Program-made: the position numbers and the translations under genes
Shown here: positions 44,985 through 53,177 of the stretch, piece by piece
Layout of the letters: every line of letters begins with the position of its first letter
How positions within the stretch are numbered: position 1 is the first letter of the stretch
Source of the DNA: GCA-2705995 sp048267965
GTDB taxonomy: Bacteria > Bacteroidota > Bacteroidia > Flavobacteriales_G > Salibacteraceae
DNA length: 64,000 nt
Assembly (NCBI GenBank): GCA_048267965.1
Contig: JBLWWK010000006.1
Location: 1-64,000, forward strand
Direction of reading: 5' to 3'
The notes under the pieces: model-generated
Told to the model about the DNA's origin: nothing
The model's database searches: none
Seen by the model: only the letters and a program-made list of their open reading frames with translations

Positions 44985-44992
44985 TATATTTG
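44985..44992 (+). promoter_or_regulatory. -7 element TATATTTG before lptF/G
   Basis: Exact TAnnTTTG match, 23 bases before the TTG start at 45016. A -33 TTG with standard spacing was not seen. Confidence 0.5.
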
Positions 44993-45015
44993 CGCCAGAA
45001 CGATAGGAACGCGAT

Positions 45016-46455
45016 TTGAAGAAACTAAATATTCTTATTCTCAAGACCTTTCTTGGGCCCTTTATACTTACCTTCTTTATTACATTACTTATTCTGGTAA
45101 TGCAATTCTTATGGAAGTATGTAGAAGACTTGGTTGGCAAAGGGTTAGAATGGTACGTTATTGTTGAGCTATTGATATATGCCTCAGCAAGTTTAGTAAC
45201 CATGGCTTTGCCGCTGGCTATTCTCTTGTCTTCGATCATGACTTTCGGAAATATGGGAGAAAACTACGAGCTGGTGGCAATGAAATCGGCCGGTATTTCT
45301 CTACAGAAAATAATGCGACCGCTGATTGTGTTTACCTTCTTTTTAGGCGGTGTTGCTTTTTACTTTTCTAATTCTCTTTGGCCAGTTGCTAACCTAAAGT
45401 TTAAGCGGCTACTTTACGATATTAATCACACGAAGCCAGCGCTCGATTTAAAACCGAGTATTTTCTATAAAGAGATTGATAATTACGTAATTAGAATTAG
45501 CAGCAAGGGCAAAGACAACGAAACACTACAAGATGTAATTATTTACGACCACAGTGAATCGAACGATAATCGTAAGGTAATTAAAGCCGAAAGCGGTAAA
45601 ATGTTTGTTACCAGCGACCAACGCTACATGGTGCTCGAATTAATGAATGGTTATCAATACGATGAAATGCGTGGAGAGAACGATCCGCTTTTCCGTTCAG
45701 AATTTGACAAACACACCATTCGAATGGAGTTAACCGGTTTTACCATGAACGAAACCGATGAGTCTCTTTGGAAAACGCATTACCAGATGATGAACGTTGA
45801 CCAGTTATCTACTGCTATTGATTCGTTAGATAGCATGATAGACCAGCGCGTTATCGACTTTACTTCGGCTATTGATTACCGTATGTTGTTTTTGAGCGAT
45901 ACAGCTTTTCACCCTTCTAATTACGCAGCAGATTCTGCAGAGTTGGCCATTTTGGCAAACATAGAAACCAAGGAAAAAGTGCAAGTGTACTCTACGGCCA
46001 TTAACTTGGCCAGAGCCAATAAAACCTACGCTAGCTCGATGCAAGAAGAGCTGAAAAATCGCAATAAAACCTTAAACCGTTACGTAATCGAATGGCACCG
46101 AAAGTTCACTCTTTCAGTAGCTTGTGTTGTTCTCTTTTTTGTAGGAGCCCCACTTGGAGCTATTATTCGAAAAGGAGGATTAGGAATGCCTGTTGTGGTT
46201 TCGGTTATCTTCTTTTTAATCTGGCATATTACCTCTATTACAGGCGAAAAGCTGGTAAAACAAGGCGAAATGTCTGGAATTACAGGTATGTGGATGGCTA
46301 CTGTTCTGCTAATGCCTATTGGTATGTTTTTAACCTACAAAGCCACTACCGATTCGGTTTTACTCGATTCTACCTTCTACAAAAAGTTAATCTCTCCTTT
46401 TCAACCATTGATTTCGAAAATTGATAAAATGGTGAGAAAGAAGTCGAAAAAATAG
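45016..46455 (+). CDS. LptF/LptG family permease
   Basis: 479-residue inner-membrane permease of the LPS export ABC transporter (LptB2FG), moving lipopolysaccharide toward the outer membrane. N-terminal helices (GPFILTFFITLLILVMQFLW), the NMGENYELVAMKSAGIS motif and three C-terminal helices around 370-450 fit, with a periplasmic beta-jellyroll between. Starts at TTG (MKKLNILIL); no ATG gives a complete first helix. LptF and LptG cannot be told apart from sequence. It directly precedes two glycosyltransferases (6-base gap). Confidence 0.88.
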   Translation: MKKLNILILKTFLGPFILTFFITLLILVMQFLWKYVEDLVGKGLEWYVIVELLIYASASLVTMALPLAILLSSIMTFGNMGENYELVAMKSAGISLQKIMRPLIVFTFFLGGVAFYFSNSLWPVANLKFKRLLYDINHTKPALDLKPSIFYKEIDNYVIRISSKGKDNETLQDVIIYDHSESNDNRKVIKAESGKMFVTSDQRYMVLELMNGYQYDEMRGENDPLFRSEFDKHTIRMELTGFTMNETDESLWKTHYQMMNVDQLSTAIDSLDSMIDQRVIDFTSAIDYRMLFLSDTAFHPSNYAADSAELAILANIETKEKVQVYSTAINLARANKTYASSMQEELKNRNKTLNRYVIEWHRKFTLSVACVVLFFVGAPLGAIIRKGGLGMPVVVSVIFFLIWHITSITGEKLVKQGEMSGITGMWMATVLLMPIGMFLTYKATTDSVLLDSTFYKKLISPFQPLISKIDKMVRKKSKK

Positions 46456-46461
46456 GTTCAC

Positions 46462-47670
46462 ATGAAAATATTGCAACTTTGCAATAAGCCGCCTGTTCCT
46501 GCAATTGATGGCGGAACAATAGCTATGAACAACCTTACAAAAGGCTTGTCGAGCACAGGTGCGTTGGTTCATGTGATGGCCATAACAACTCCCAAACATC
46601 CTGAAGTTGAAGAGTTAATCAGTGAGGAGTACCGAGAAAACCATCAACCTATTTTTTGCTTTGAAGATACGCTGCCCACTTTTGCAGGAGCCGTATCTAG
46701 CTTATTTTCAACTCAATCGTATCATTTAACGCGTTTTTTTTCTGAGAAATTTGAAGAGCAATTACTCGAAAAGATCGAAAAATGGCAACCGGATGTTATC
46801 CTGTTCGAAAGCTTGTTTATGTCGATGTACCTCCATTCGGTAAAATCTGCTACCTCTGCCCTATTGGTGTACAGAGCCCATAACATTGAACATGTGTTAT
46901 GGCAAAAACGACTCAATGAAGAGAAGAATCTTTTTAAAAGGTGGTTGCTACGCCCCCTCAACGCTCGTTTAAGAAAGGCTGAAAAGACGTTTGTGCAAGA
47001 AGTAGATGCGGTTGTACCCATTAGTAAAATTGATGAAATTGCTATACAAAAGTGGCATCCTCGTAACGATTTACTAATGAAAACGGTTCCGTTCGGTTAC
47101 GATTTTTCTGAATTGAATCGAAAAACGGTTCCTACCGATCGAGAAAAAACCTTGATTTACATTGGCGCCCTCGATTGGCAACCGAATATTGAAGGCTTAT
47201 TGTGGTTTTTGAAAAAATGTTGGCCGCAGATTTACACCGATTTTCCTGATTGGCGCTTTAAAATTGCTGGTAGGAACGCGTATCCAGAGGTACAAGATAT
47301 TCAACAAGAAGGAGTGGAATATTTAGGCGAAATTGAAGATGCTTTTGATTATTACCATCAAGGCGGTATTTTGGTAGTTCCGCTTTTTTCAGGTAGCGGA
47401 ATGCGTGTAAAAATAATTGAAGCAATGGCGAGCGAAATTCCTATTATTGCTACTTCTCAAGGCGTTGAAGGAATTGCTTGTACTCCTGAAAAACACTTTG
47501 AGTTGGCAGAAAATGAAAGTCAATTTTACCAAGCAGCCAAAACATTGATAGAAAACCCAACGTATAGAAAACAATTAGCGAGTAAAGCGCTGGATTTGGT
47601 TCACCAGAACTACGATTGCCATTACCAAGCCGAAGATTTAGTGCGTTTTTTTAAAGATTTAAAAGCATGA
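46462..47670 (+). CDS. GT4-type glycosyltransferase
   Basis: 402 residues in the GT-B fold. N-terminal KILQLCNKPPVPAIDGG, then a nucleotide-sugar binding domain with 'ALDWQPNIEGLLWFLKKCWP' and 'GSGMRVKIIEAMASEIPIIATSQGVEG' (the E-x7-E region). Likely acts in cell-surface polysaccharide synthesis together with the next gene, which overlaps it by 4 bases. An exact motif at 47127-47136 and a near copy at 47269-47278 read Gly-Arg-Asn with the rare codon AGG. Confidence 0.88.
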   Translation: MKILQLCNKPPVPAIDGGTIAMNNLTKGLSSTGALVHVMAITTPKHPEVEELISEEYRENHQPIFCFEDTLPTFAGAVSSLFSTQSYHLTRFFSEKFEEQLLEKIEKWQPDVILFESLFMSMYLHSVKSATSALLVYRAHNIEHVLWQKRLNEEKNLFKRWLLRPLNARLRKAEKTFVQEVDAVVPISKIDEIAIQKWHPRNDLLMKTVPFGYDFSELNRKTVPTDREKTLIYIGALDWQPNIEGLLWFLKKCWPQIYTDFPDWRFKIAGRNAYPEVQDIQQEGVEYLGEIEDAFDYYHQGGILVVPLFSGSGMRVKIIEAMASEIPIIATSQGVEGIACTPEKHFELAENESQFYQAAKTLIENPTYRKQLASKALDLVHQNYDCHYQAEDLVRFFKDLKA

Positions 47671-48890
47671 GGGTAGCTTTTATCTTAAGTCGTTTTCCGT
47701 ATGATTTAACCAAGGGGGACAAACTGCGTGCTTATCACCATATTATAGAGGTTTCGAAAAAACACGATGTTTTACTCATCTGTTTAAGCGATCGAAAAGT
47801 AGACTCCGCCTCTATTGAGCAACTAAAACCGTATTGTGAAGAAATTCACGTAATTCGTCTTAACCGACTGTTTATTCTATTGAATTTAGTGAAAGGATTG
47901 TTTCATAAACTGCCCTTTCAAGTATTGTATTTTTACCAGAAAAGCGCTCAAAAAGAAATAGACCGATTAATTGAAACGCGCTTGCCTCGCCATATTTTTT
48001 GTCAATTAATACGGAGTTCAGAATACGTTAAAAAGTACCATATTATACCTTCTACCTTAGACTATATGGATGCTTTTTCGAAAGGAATTGAACGAAGAAA
48101 AAACAAAGCTTGGTGGTTTTTAAAGCCGCTGTTTAACGCGGAGTATAATCGACTAAAACATTACGAATCAGACATTTTTAAATATTTCAAGCATAAAACC
48201 ATTATTTCTGATCAAGATCGAGATTTAATTCAGCATCCGAAGAATCATCAGATTCAGATTATGAAAAACGGGGTGGATTTATCGTTTTTTACTCCTCAAC
48301 CACAGAAAGAGAAAAAGTTTGATATCTGTTTTGTAGGTAACATGAGCTATCCGCCTAATATTCAAGCTGCTAAAATTTTAGCGCATAAAATACTACCAGC
48401 ACTTCAAAAGAAGCAGCCCAACGCTCGTTTATTAATTGCAGGAGCCGACCCCGTTGTAGCTGTAAAAAGGCTAGAAAGCAAACACGTTCACATAGCGGGC
48501 TGGTTAGAAGATATTAGAGATGCTTATTCTGAATCGCGCATTTTTATTGCTCCCATGAAAATTGGTACGGGTTTGCAAAACAAGATTTTAGAAGCTATGG
48601 CGCTTGGCATACCTTGCATAACGACAAACCTGGCCAATAAAGCCATTCAAGCTACTCACCAACACCATTTACTAATTGGTGAAAATGCCGAAGAAATTGC
48701 CACTTTAGCTTACCAATTATTAAACGATTCACAACAGTATGCATCTATTCAGCAGAATGGATTAACCTTTGTGCATCAGCATTATTCGTGGAGTGCTAAT
48801 ACAGAAGTATTGCAAGAAATCTTGCGAGAAAGTAATTCTGGCACATCAGTTGATAATGTTGATAAAAACAGAAATGTTTTAGAACATTAA
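47667..48890 (+). CDS. GT4-type glycosyltransferase
   Basis: 407 residues, a second GT-B transferase: MRVAFILSRFPYDLTKGDKLRAYHH at the start in segments, then 'DICFVGNMSYPPNIQAAKIL' and 'GTGLQNKILEAMALGIPCITT' at the C-terminal donor site. Shares only the general GT4 layout with its neighbour. ATGA overlap gives coupling. Sugar and acceptor unknown. Confidence 0.85.
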   Translation: MRVAFILSRFPYDLTKGDKLRAYHHIIEVSKKHDVLLICLSDRKVDSASIEQLKPYCEEIHVIRLNRLFILLNLVKGLFHKLPFQVLYFYQKSAQKEIDRLIETRLPRHIFCQLIRSSEYVKKYHIIPSTLDYMDAFSKGIERRKNKAWWFLKPLFNAEYNRLKHYESDIFKYFKHKTIISDQDRDLIQHPKNHQIQIMKNGVDLSFFTPQPQKEKKFDICFVGNMSYPPNIQAAKILAHKILPALQKKQPNARLLIAGADPVVAVKRLESKHVHIAGWLEDIRDAYSESRIFIAPMKIGTGLQNKILEAMALGIPCITTNLANKAIQATHQHHLLIGENAEEIATLAYQLLNDSQQYASIQQNGLTFVHQHYSWSANTEVLQEILRESNSGTSVDNVDKNRNVLEH

Positions 48891-48931
48891 ATTATTTTTG
48901 AATCCTTATCAGAACTCTAAAACTATCAAGC

Positions 48932-49513
48932 ATGAAAAATTTTAAATCTTTCGGATTATTACTTATTGCAGGGGCTTTCGCTTTTACCATGGGAAGCTGT
49001 AAGAAAAAAGAAGAAGTTCAAGCGAAGCAGCCAGCAGGTGAAGTTCTTATTGACGTTTACTGCTCAGGTCCTGAGTATTTCACAACAAAAAAATATTTTA
49101 GAGCGAATGCAATTGGAGAATCGTTAGATCAGATGACTGCCAAGAAAAAGGCATTAAGCAATGCTAGAGCCCAATTAGCTGCAGACATTGAAAACACCAT
49201 GAAAGTGGTAGGTGATAACTACGTAAAATCGTCTGAGTTTAACAACAAAGAAGAAGTAACCGAAACTTTCCAAGAAATGGCAAGAACAGTAGTAGACCAA
49301 ACACTACAAGGTTTACGTACTATCTGTGAAAAGCAAACGAAAACACCAGCAGGTAAATACAAAACCTACATTGCTATTGAACTTTCTGCAGAAGAATTAG
49401 TAAGTGAGTACAACGAGCGACTATCGAACGATGAGCGTTTACGTGCAGATTATAACTACGAAAAGTTTAAAGAAACTTTCGAGAAAGAAATGGCTAAAAT
49501 GGCGAATAACTAA
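48932..49513 (+). CDS. LPP20-like lipoprotein, paralogue 2
   Basis: 193 residues with lipobox TMGSC23. Central helices ('KKKALSNARAQLAADIENTM') and YFRANAIGESLDQM match paralogue 1 at 712-1245. This copy is cleaner, with a lysine-rich mature start and a C-terminal charged helix (KFKETFEKEMAKMANN). Terminator follows. Function unknown. Confidence 0.75.
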   Translation: MKNFKSFGLLLIAGAFAFTMGSCKKKEEVQAKQPAGEVLIDVYCSGPEYFTTKKYFRANAIGESLDQMTAKKKALSNARAQLAADIENTMKVVGDNYVKSSEFNNKEEVTETFQEMARTVVDQTLQGLRTICEKQTKTPAGKYKTYIAIELSAEELVSEYNERLSNDERLRADYNYEKFKETFEKEMAKMANN

Positions 49514-49536
49514 GTCGTTTTAAAAATAAATACAGA

Positions 49537-49570
49537 AGAAAAGCCGGATGCATAGCATTCGGCTTTTTTC
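49537..49570 (+). terminator. Rho-independent terminator
   Basis: Stem AAAAGCCGGATG / CATTCGGCTTTT (with a wobble) and T-run, after the LPP20-like gene. Confidence 0.85.
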
Positions 49571-49604
49571 TTGCTTAAATTTAACGCTTCTAGATTACTG
49601 AAAA

Positions 49605-51887
49605 TTGACACCCAAAAAGAACATAACTTTTCGCGAAAGGCTAGAGCGTATTGTCTACTTCTTCCCTATTCAACTCTTTTTAACCCACCTGAAATACAAC
49701 CAATTGATGTTGCTTTTGTGGGCTATTCTTTTTGGATTTGCCACAGGTAATTTCGCGGAAAATTATGGCGTTCCGCACCTTTTCTTGTTCCCTGAATACC
49801 TCGGAAGAACCGATGCTGTGGCTCATTTTATTGTAGGTTTTGCCATTGGTGGGTTCATCATGGCTTACAACATTGCCTCGTACATTATCAACGGACACCG
49901 TTTTCCGTTTATAGCAACACTTTCGAGACCTTTTGCTAAATATGCGTTGAATAATTCTATTCTTCCTGTTACCTTCTTGGTCACCTACTCTATCTATCTG
50001 GCCGTTTACCAATCGTATCAAGAATTGGTTCCTTCTTTTGAAGTAGCTCTGCATTTATTGAGTTTTTACGGTGGTGTTCTGCTTTTTATCTCCATTTCGA
50101 TTACCTACTTCTTTTCTACCAATGTTTCGATTAATCAATTGGTAAAATCGCCTAAGAATAAGTTGAAGGCGGTTCGCATGGCTCCTACCCAAAACATCTT
50201 TAATCGACAAGAAAAATGGTACGTGATTGGCGATCAGCAAAGCAAATGGAAGGTTGTCACCTATCTGAGTAATCCGTTTAAAATAGGCTTGGCGCGTGAT
50301 ATTTTTCATTATGATGATGCTATGCTAAAACGGGTTTTTGCTCAAAATCACATCAATGCATCTTTATTTGAAGTTTTGGTGGTAATTTCTATCATATTCT
50401 TCAGTTTATACAGAGAGACTCCCCTCTTTGCTTTACCGGCAGGAGCCAGTATCGTTCTCTTTTTTACCCTTCTTTTAATGTTGGGAAGTGCTTTGTATTC
50501 TTGGCTAAAAGGTTGGTCGATATTCGCATTTGTTGTGCTTCTTTTAGGCGTAAATCAATTATCGAAATACAACGATTTTGCCTTCGTCAATTTTGCTTAT
50601 GGATTAGATTATCAATCGGTTCCTGCCGAGTATAATAACCAAATTTTAAAGCAATTCTCTACCGATTCGTTAGCGTTTGAGCAAGATACGAAGCACCACG
50701 AATCGATATTAAACCGCTGGAAAAAGAAGAATGTGGCGGTGCAAAAACAAGCAAAGAAACCGAAGTTAATTATCGTGAATTGTAGCGGTGGCGGTTTGCG
50801 CGCCAGTTTGTGGAGTTTCACCGTTTTGCAACATTTAGAAGAGCAATGTGAAACTGGTTTTTTTCCGAAAGTGCATTTGATTACTGGCTCATCTGGCGGC
50901 ATGTTAGGTGCTGCCTATTTTCGTGATTTATACTTTCAGCAAATAGCCGATCAAAATATCAATCTCAGTGATTCTATTTACCGAAGAAACATCAGCAAAG
51001 ACATTTTAAATCCAATTGCCCTCAACTTGGCTTTGCACGATTGGTTTTTTAGAATTCGAAATTTTGAATATTCTAATCAGTTTTATCCGAAAGACCGTGG
51101 TTACGCCTTTGAGCGACAACTTAGCGATAATAGTGAGCGCTTACTCGATAAACAATTGGTAGATTATGCAGAACCAGAGTTCAATTCTGATATCCCATTA
51201 ATGATGCTTTCTCCGGTGGTAAACAACGATGGTAGACGATTAATTATCTCTTCGCAGCCTTCATCGTTTATGACGAAAATCAACCTATTAGACAATTTGA
51301 ATACGGTTTCGTTGGTAGAAAGTGTAGAATTTAGAAAGTTGTTGAAAAATCACCAAGCCGATAGTTTATCGTTTTTAACTGCTCTGAGAATGAGTGCTAC
51401 TTTTCCGTACGTTTTGCCGAATGTTTCGCTTCCTACCGAGCCAAGAATCGAAATTGTAGATGCAGGCGTAAGAGATAACTACGGCTTTTACAATACCGTT
51501 CGATACATTACGGCCTTTAAAGATTGGATCAATGAAAATACTTCGGGTGTAATTGTGGTACAAATTCGAGACCGCTATAAGACGGTAGATATAGAACGAG
51601 ATCCGGATCCTACCTATTTAGAGAGTTTAACGAACCCAATTTCAAGGGTGTATGGAAATTTCTTGCAGATGCAAGATTACAATCAAGATGAAATTATTCA
51701 CCAAACCAGTGCCTTGCTCAAAAACAAACTGAGTATTGTGAATTTTCAGTTGAAAAGGACTAAAAACCAAAACATTTCACTGAGTTTACACCTTACTGAA
51801 AGAGAAAAGCAAAAGATTATCCAATCGATTTACGAACCTGAAAATCAAGCTGCACTTGAGATTCTGGAGCTTTTGTTAAATCAGTAG
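49605..51887 (+). CDS. Patatin-like phospholipase with N-terminal membrane domain
   Basis: 760 residues. The first 320 residues have about six to eight hydrophobic helices (one of them FVVLLLGVNQ), then a patatin domain: CSGGGLRASLW oxyanion loop, GSSGG nucleophile elbow (Ser430) and D619-A-G catalytic Asp. Predicted lipid acyl hydrolase anchored in the inner membrane with the catalytic domain in the cytoplasm. Starts at TTG directly after an in-frame stop; no ATG offers a full protein. Variant motifs at 50180, 50438 and 50618. Confidence 0.85.
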   Translation: MTPKKNITFRERLERIVYFFPIQLFLTHLKYNQLMLLLWAILFGFATGNFAENYGVPHLFLFPEYLGRTDAVAHFIVGFAIGGFIMAYNIASYIINGHRFPFIATLSRPFAKYALNNSILPVTFLVTYSIYLAVYQSYQELVPSFEVALHLLSFYGGVLLFISISITYFFSTNVSINQLVKSPKNKLKAVRMAPTQNIFNRQEKWYVIGDQQSKWKVVTYLSNPFKIGLARDIFHYDDAMLKRVFAQNHINASLFEVLVVISIIFFSLYRETPLFALPAGASIVLFFTLLLMLGSALYSWLKGWSIFAFVVLLLGVNQLSKYNDFAFVNFAYGLDYQSVPAEYNNQILKQFSTDSLAFEQDTKHHESILNRWKKKNVAVQKQAKKPKLIIVNCSGGGLRASLWSFTVLQHLEEQCETGFFPKVHLITGSSGGMLGAAYFRDLYFQQIADQNINLSDSIYRRNISKDILNPIALNLALHDWFFRIRNFEYSNQFYPKDRGYAFERQLSDNSERLLDKQLVDYAEPEFNSDIPLMMLSPVVNNDGRRLIISSQPSSFMTKINLLDNLNTVSLVESVEFRKLLKNHQADSLSFLTALRMSATFPYVLPNVSLPTEPRIEIVDAGVRDNYGFYNTVRYITAFKDWINENTSGVIVVQIRDRYKTVDIERDPDPTYLESLTNPISRVYGNFLQMQDYNQDEIIHQTSALLKNKLSIVNFQLKRTKNQNISLSLHLTEREKQKIIQSIYEPENQAALEILELLLNQ

Positions 51888-52095
51888 TTTTTTCCATTTA
51901 GAGCCAAGTAGCTATAAATAGGCGATGGGCTGCTTACAAAGAACTAAGAAAATAAAAGGAAATATCGAAGGGCTTTGTTTTAAAACTGGTGTTGAGTTTG
52001 GCTTTATTATCCGGTTAATCTGTTTTTCCAGTCCATTTGGAAGCTTCCACTTCAACCAATCGGTTTTTAAACAAGAAAATCCGTTTTATGATGAG

Positions 52096-53097
52096 TTATT
52101 GATAGTTGGCTAAGGTCTTTTTTAAACTGTTCACTATTTCGGTTTTCAAAACATCAGGAGACAATATTCTCACTTCAGAACCAAAACCTAACAAACGTTC
52201 TTTTAACTCATAAGTAATGCACAACTGATAAGTAAAAATGGCCTTGTCTTCGGTTTCAGAAATCAACTGTTGACTGTGATGAAGAGGTTGTGAAATCAAG
52301 TATTTTTTCAGCACATTATTCACCTCTATTTCAATCTGTTGCGGCTGCTCATTTCCTGTAGTGATACCAATCGAATACTTAAAAAACAAATCAGACTGAA
52401 AGCGAGTATCTACTTCAAAACTATCGACTAACACCGATAAATCGCTAATGCGATCGAGGCCAAAAACAATCATTTTTTGCTTTTCTAAGCTGAAACCAAT
52501 TAAATACCAACGATGCCTGTATTCTTTCAATAAATACGGATTTACTTTTCTACGCTTCGCATCTTGCTTTTTGAAGCTTTGGTAGTTAAACTCTACTGTT
52601 TTTTTGTTCTGAATGGCTCCTAATAAAGTCTGTAGGAACTCGTTTCCTCTTACGGTAGGGAGATTTTCAAATTGAATGGACTTGTTTACATCATTTTCAT
52701 CAGATTTAACCAAAACACGGTCTAAAATCTTATCGATAGCCGATTCGTATTGCTTAAAAATGGGAATGTTCTTAAACTGGAAAAGGGTTTGAGCTGCAAA
52801 TTGAATAGCGTCAACCTCTTCATCGTTTAACGGAATATCACGAATCGAATAATCAGGATCTTTGTAATAATATCCATGATGACTTTTACTAAAGGCAATG
52901 GGAGCGTTAAAACCCAAAGAATCATCGGTTTTCATGGCTTTAATGTCCTTTTCAATCGTGCTTTTAGACACCGTAACACCTAGCACATCGCTGCAAGCCT
53001 CCATTAAATCGTTAATAGACGGATACGGTCGATATTTATTCGAAATGTTTCGGTCAATAATTCGGTACCTAATCAGAGCGTACTTATTAGAAGGCAT
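52096..53097 (-). CDS. WYL domain transcriptional regulator
   Basis: 333 residues. N-terminal winged-helix-like segment (RIIDRNISNKYRPYPSINDLM, STIEKDIKAM), then a WYL domain: core NPYLLKEYRHRWYLIGFS with W-Y-L. Such regulators sense ligands or nucleic acid and control stress, phage defence or other genes. No defence genes are adjacent, so the target is unknown. Stand-alone. Confidence 0.88.
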   Translation of the reverse strand: MPSNKYALIRYRIIDRNISNKYRPYPSINDLMEACSDVLGVTVSKSTIEKDIKAMKTDDSLGFNAPIAFSKSHHGYYYKDPDYSIRDIPLNDEEVDAIQFAAQTLFQFKNIPIFKQYESAIDKILDRVLVKSDENDVNKSIQFENLPTVRGNEFLQTLLGAIQNKKTVEFNYQSFKKQDAKRRKVNPYLLKEYRHRWYLIGFSLEKQKMIVFGLDRISDLSVLVDSFEVDTRFQSDLFFKYSIGITTGNEQPQQIEIEVNNVLKKYLISQPLHHSQQLISETEDKAIFTYQLCITYELKERLLGFGSEVRILSPDVLKTEIVNSLKKTLANYQ

Positions 53098-53177
53098 AAC
53101 TGCATTTTTTACAAAGGTGTAGCTTTCTTTATTTTCAAGTATATTCGCTAAGATAAAAGTCTAACTAAAATTTTCTC

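Noticed and set aside
51925..52113. 62-residue frame between the patatin and WYL genes
   Set aside because: No family resemblance, no promoter, runs into the WYL gene's end; considered chance.
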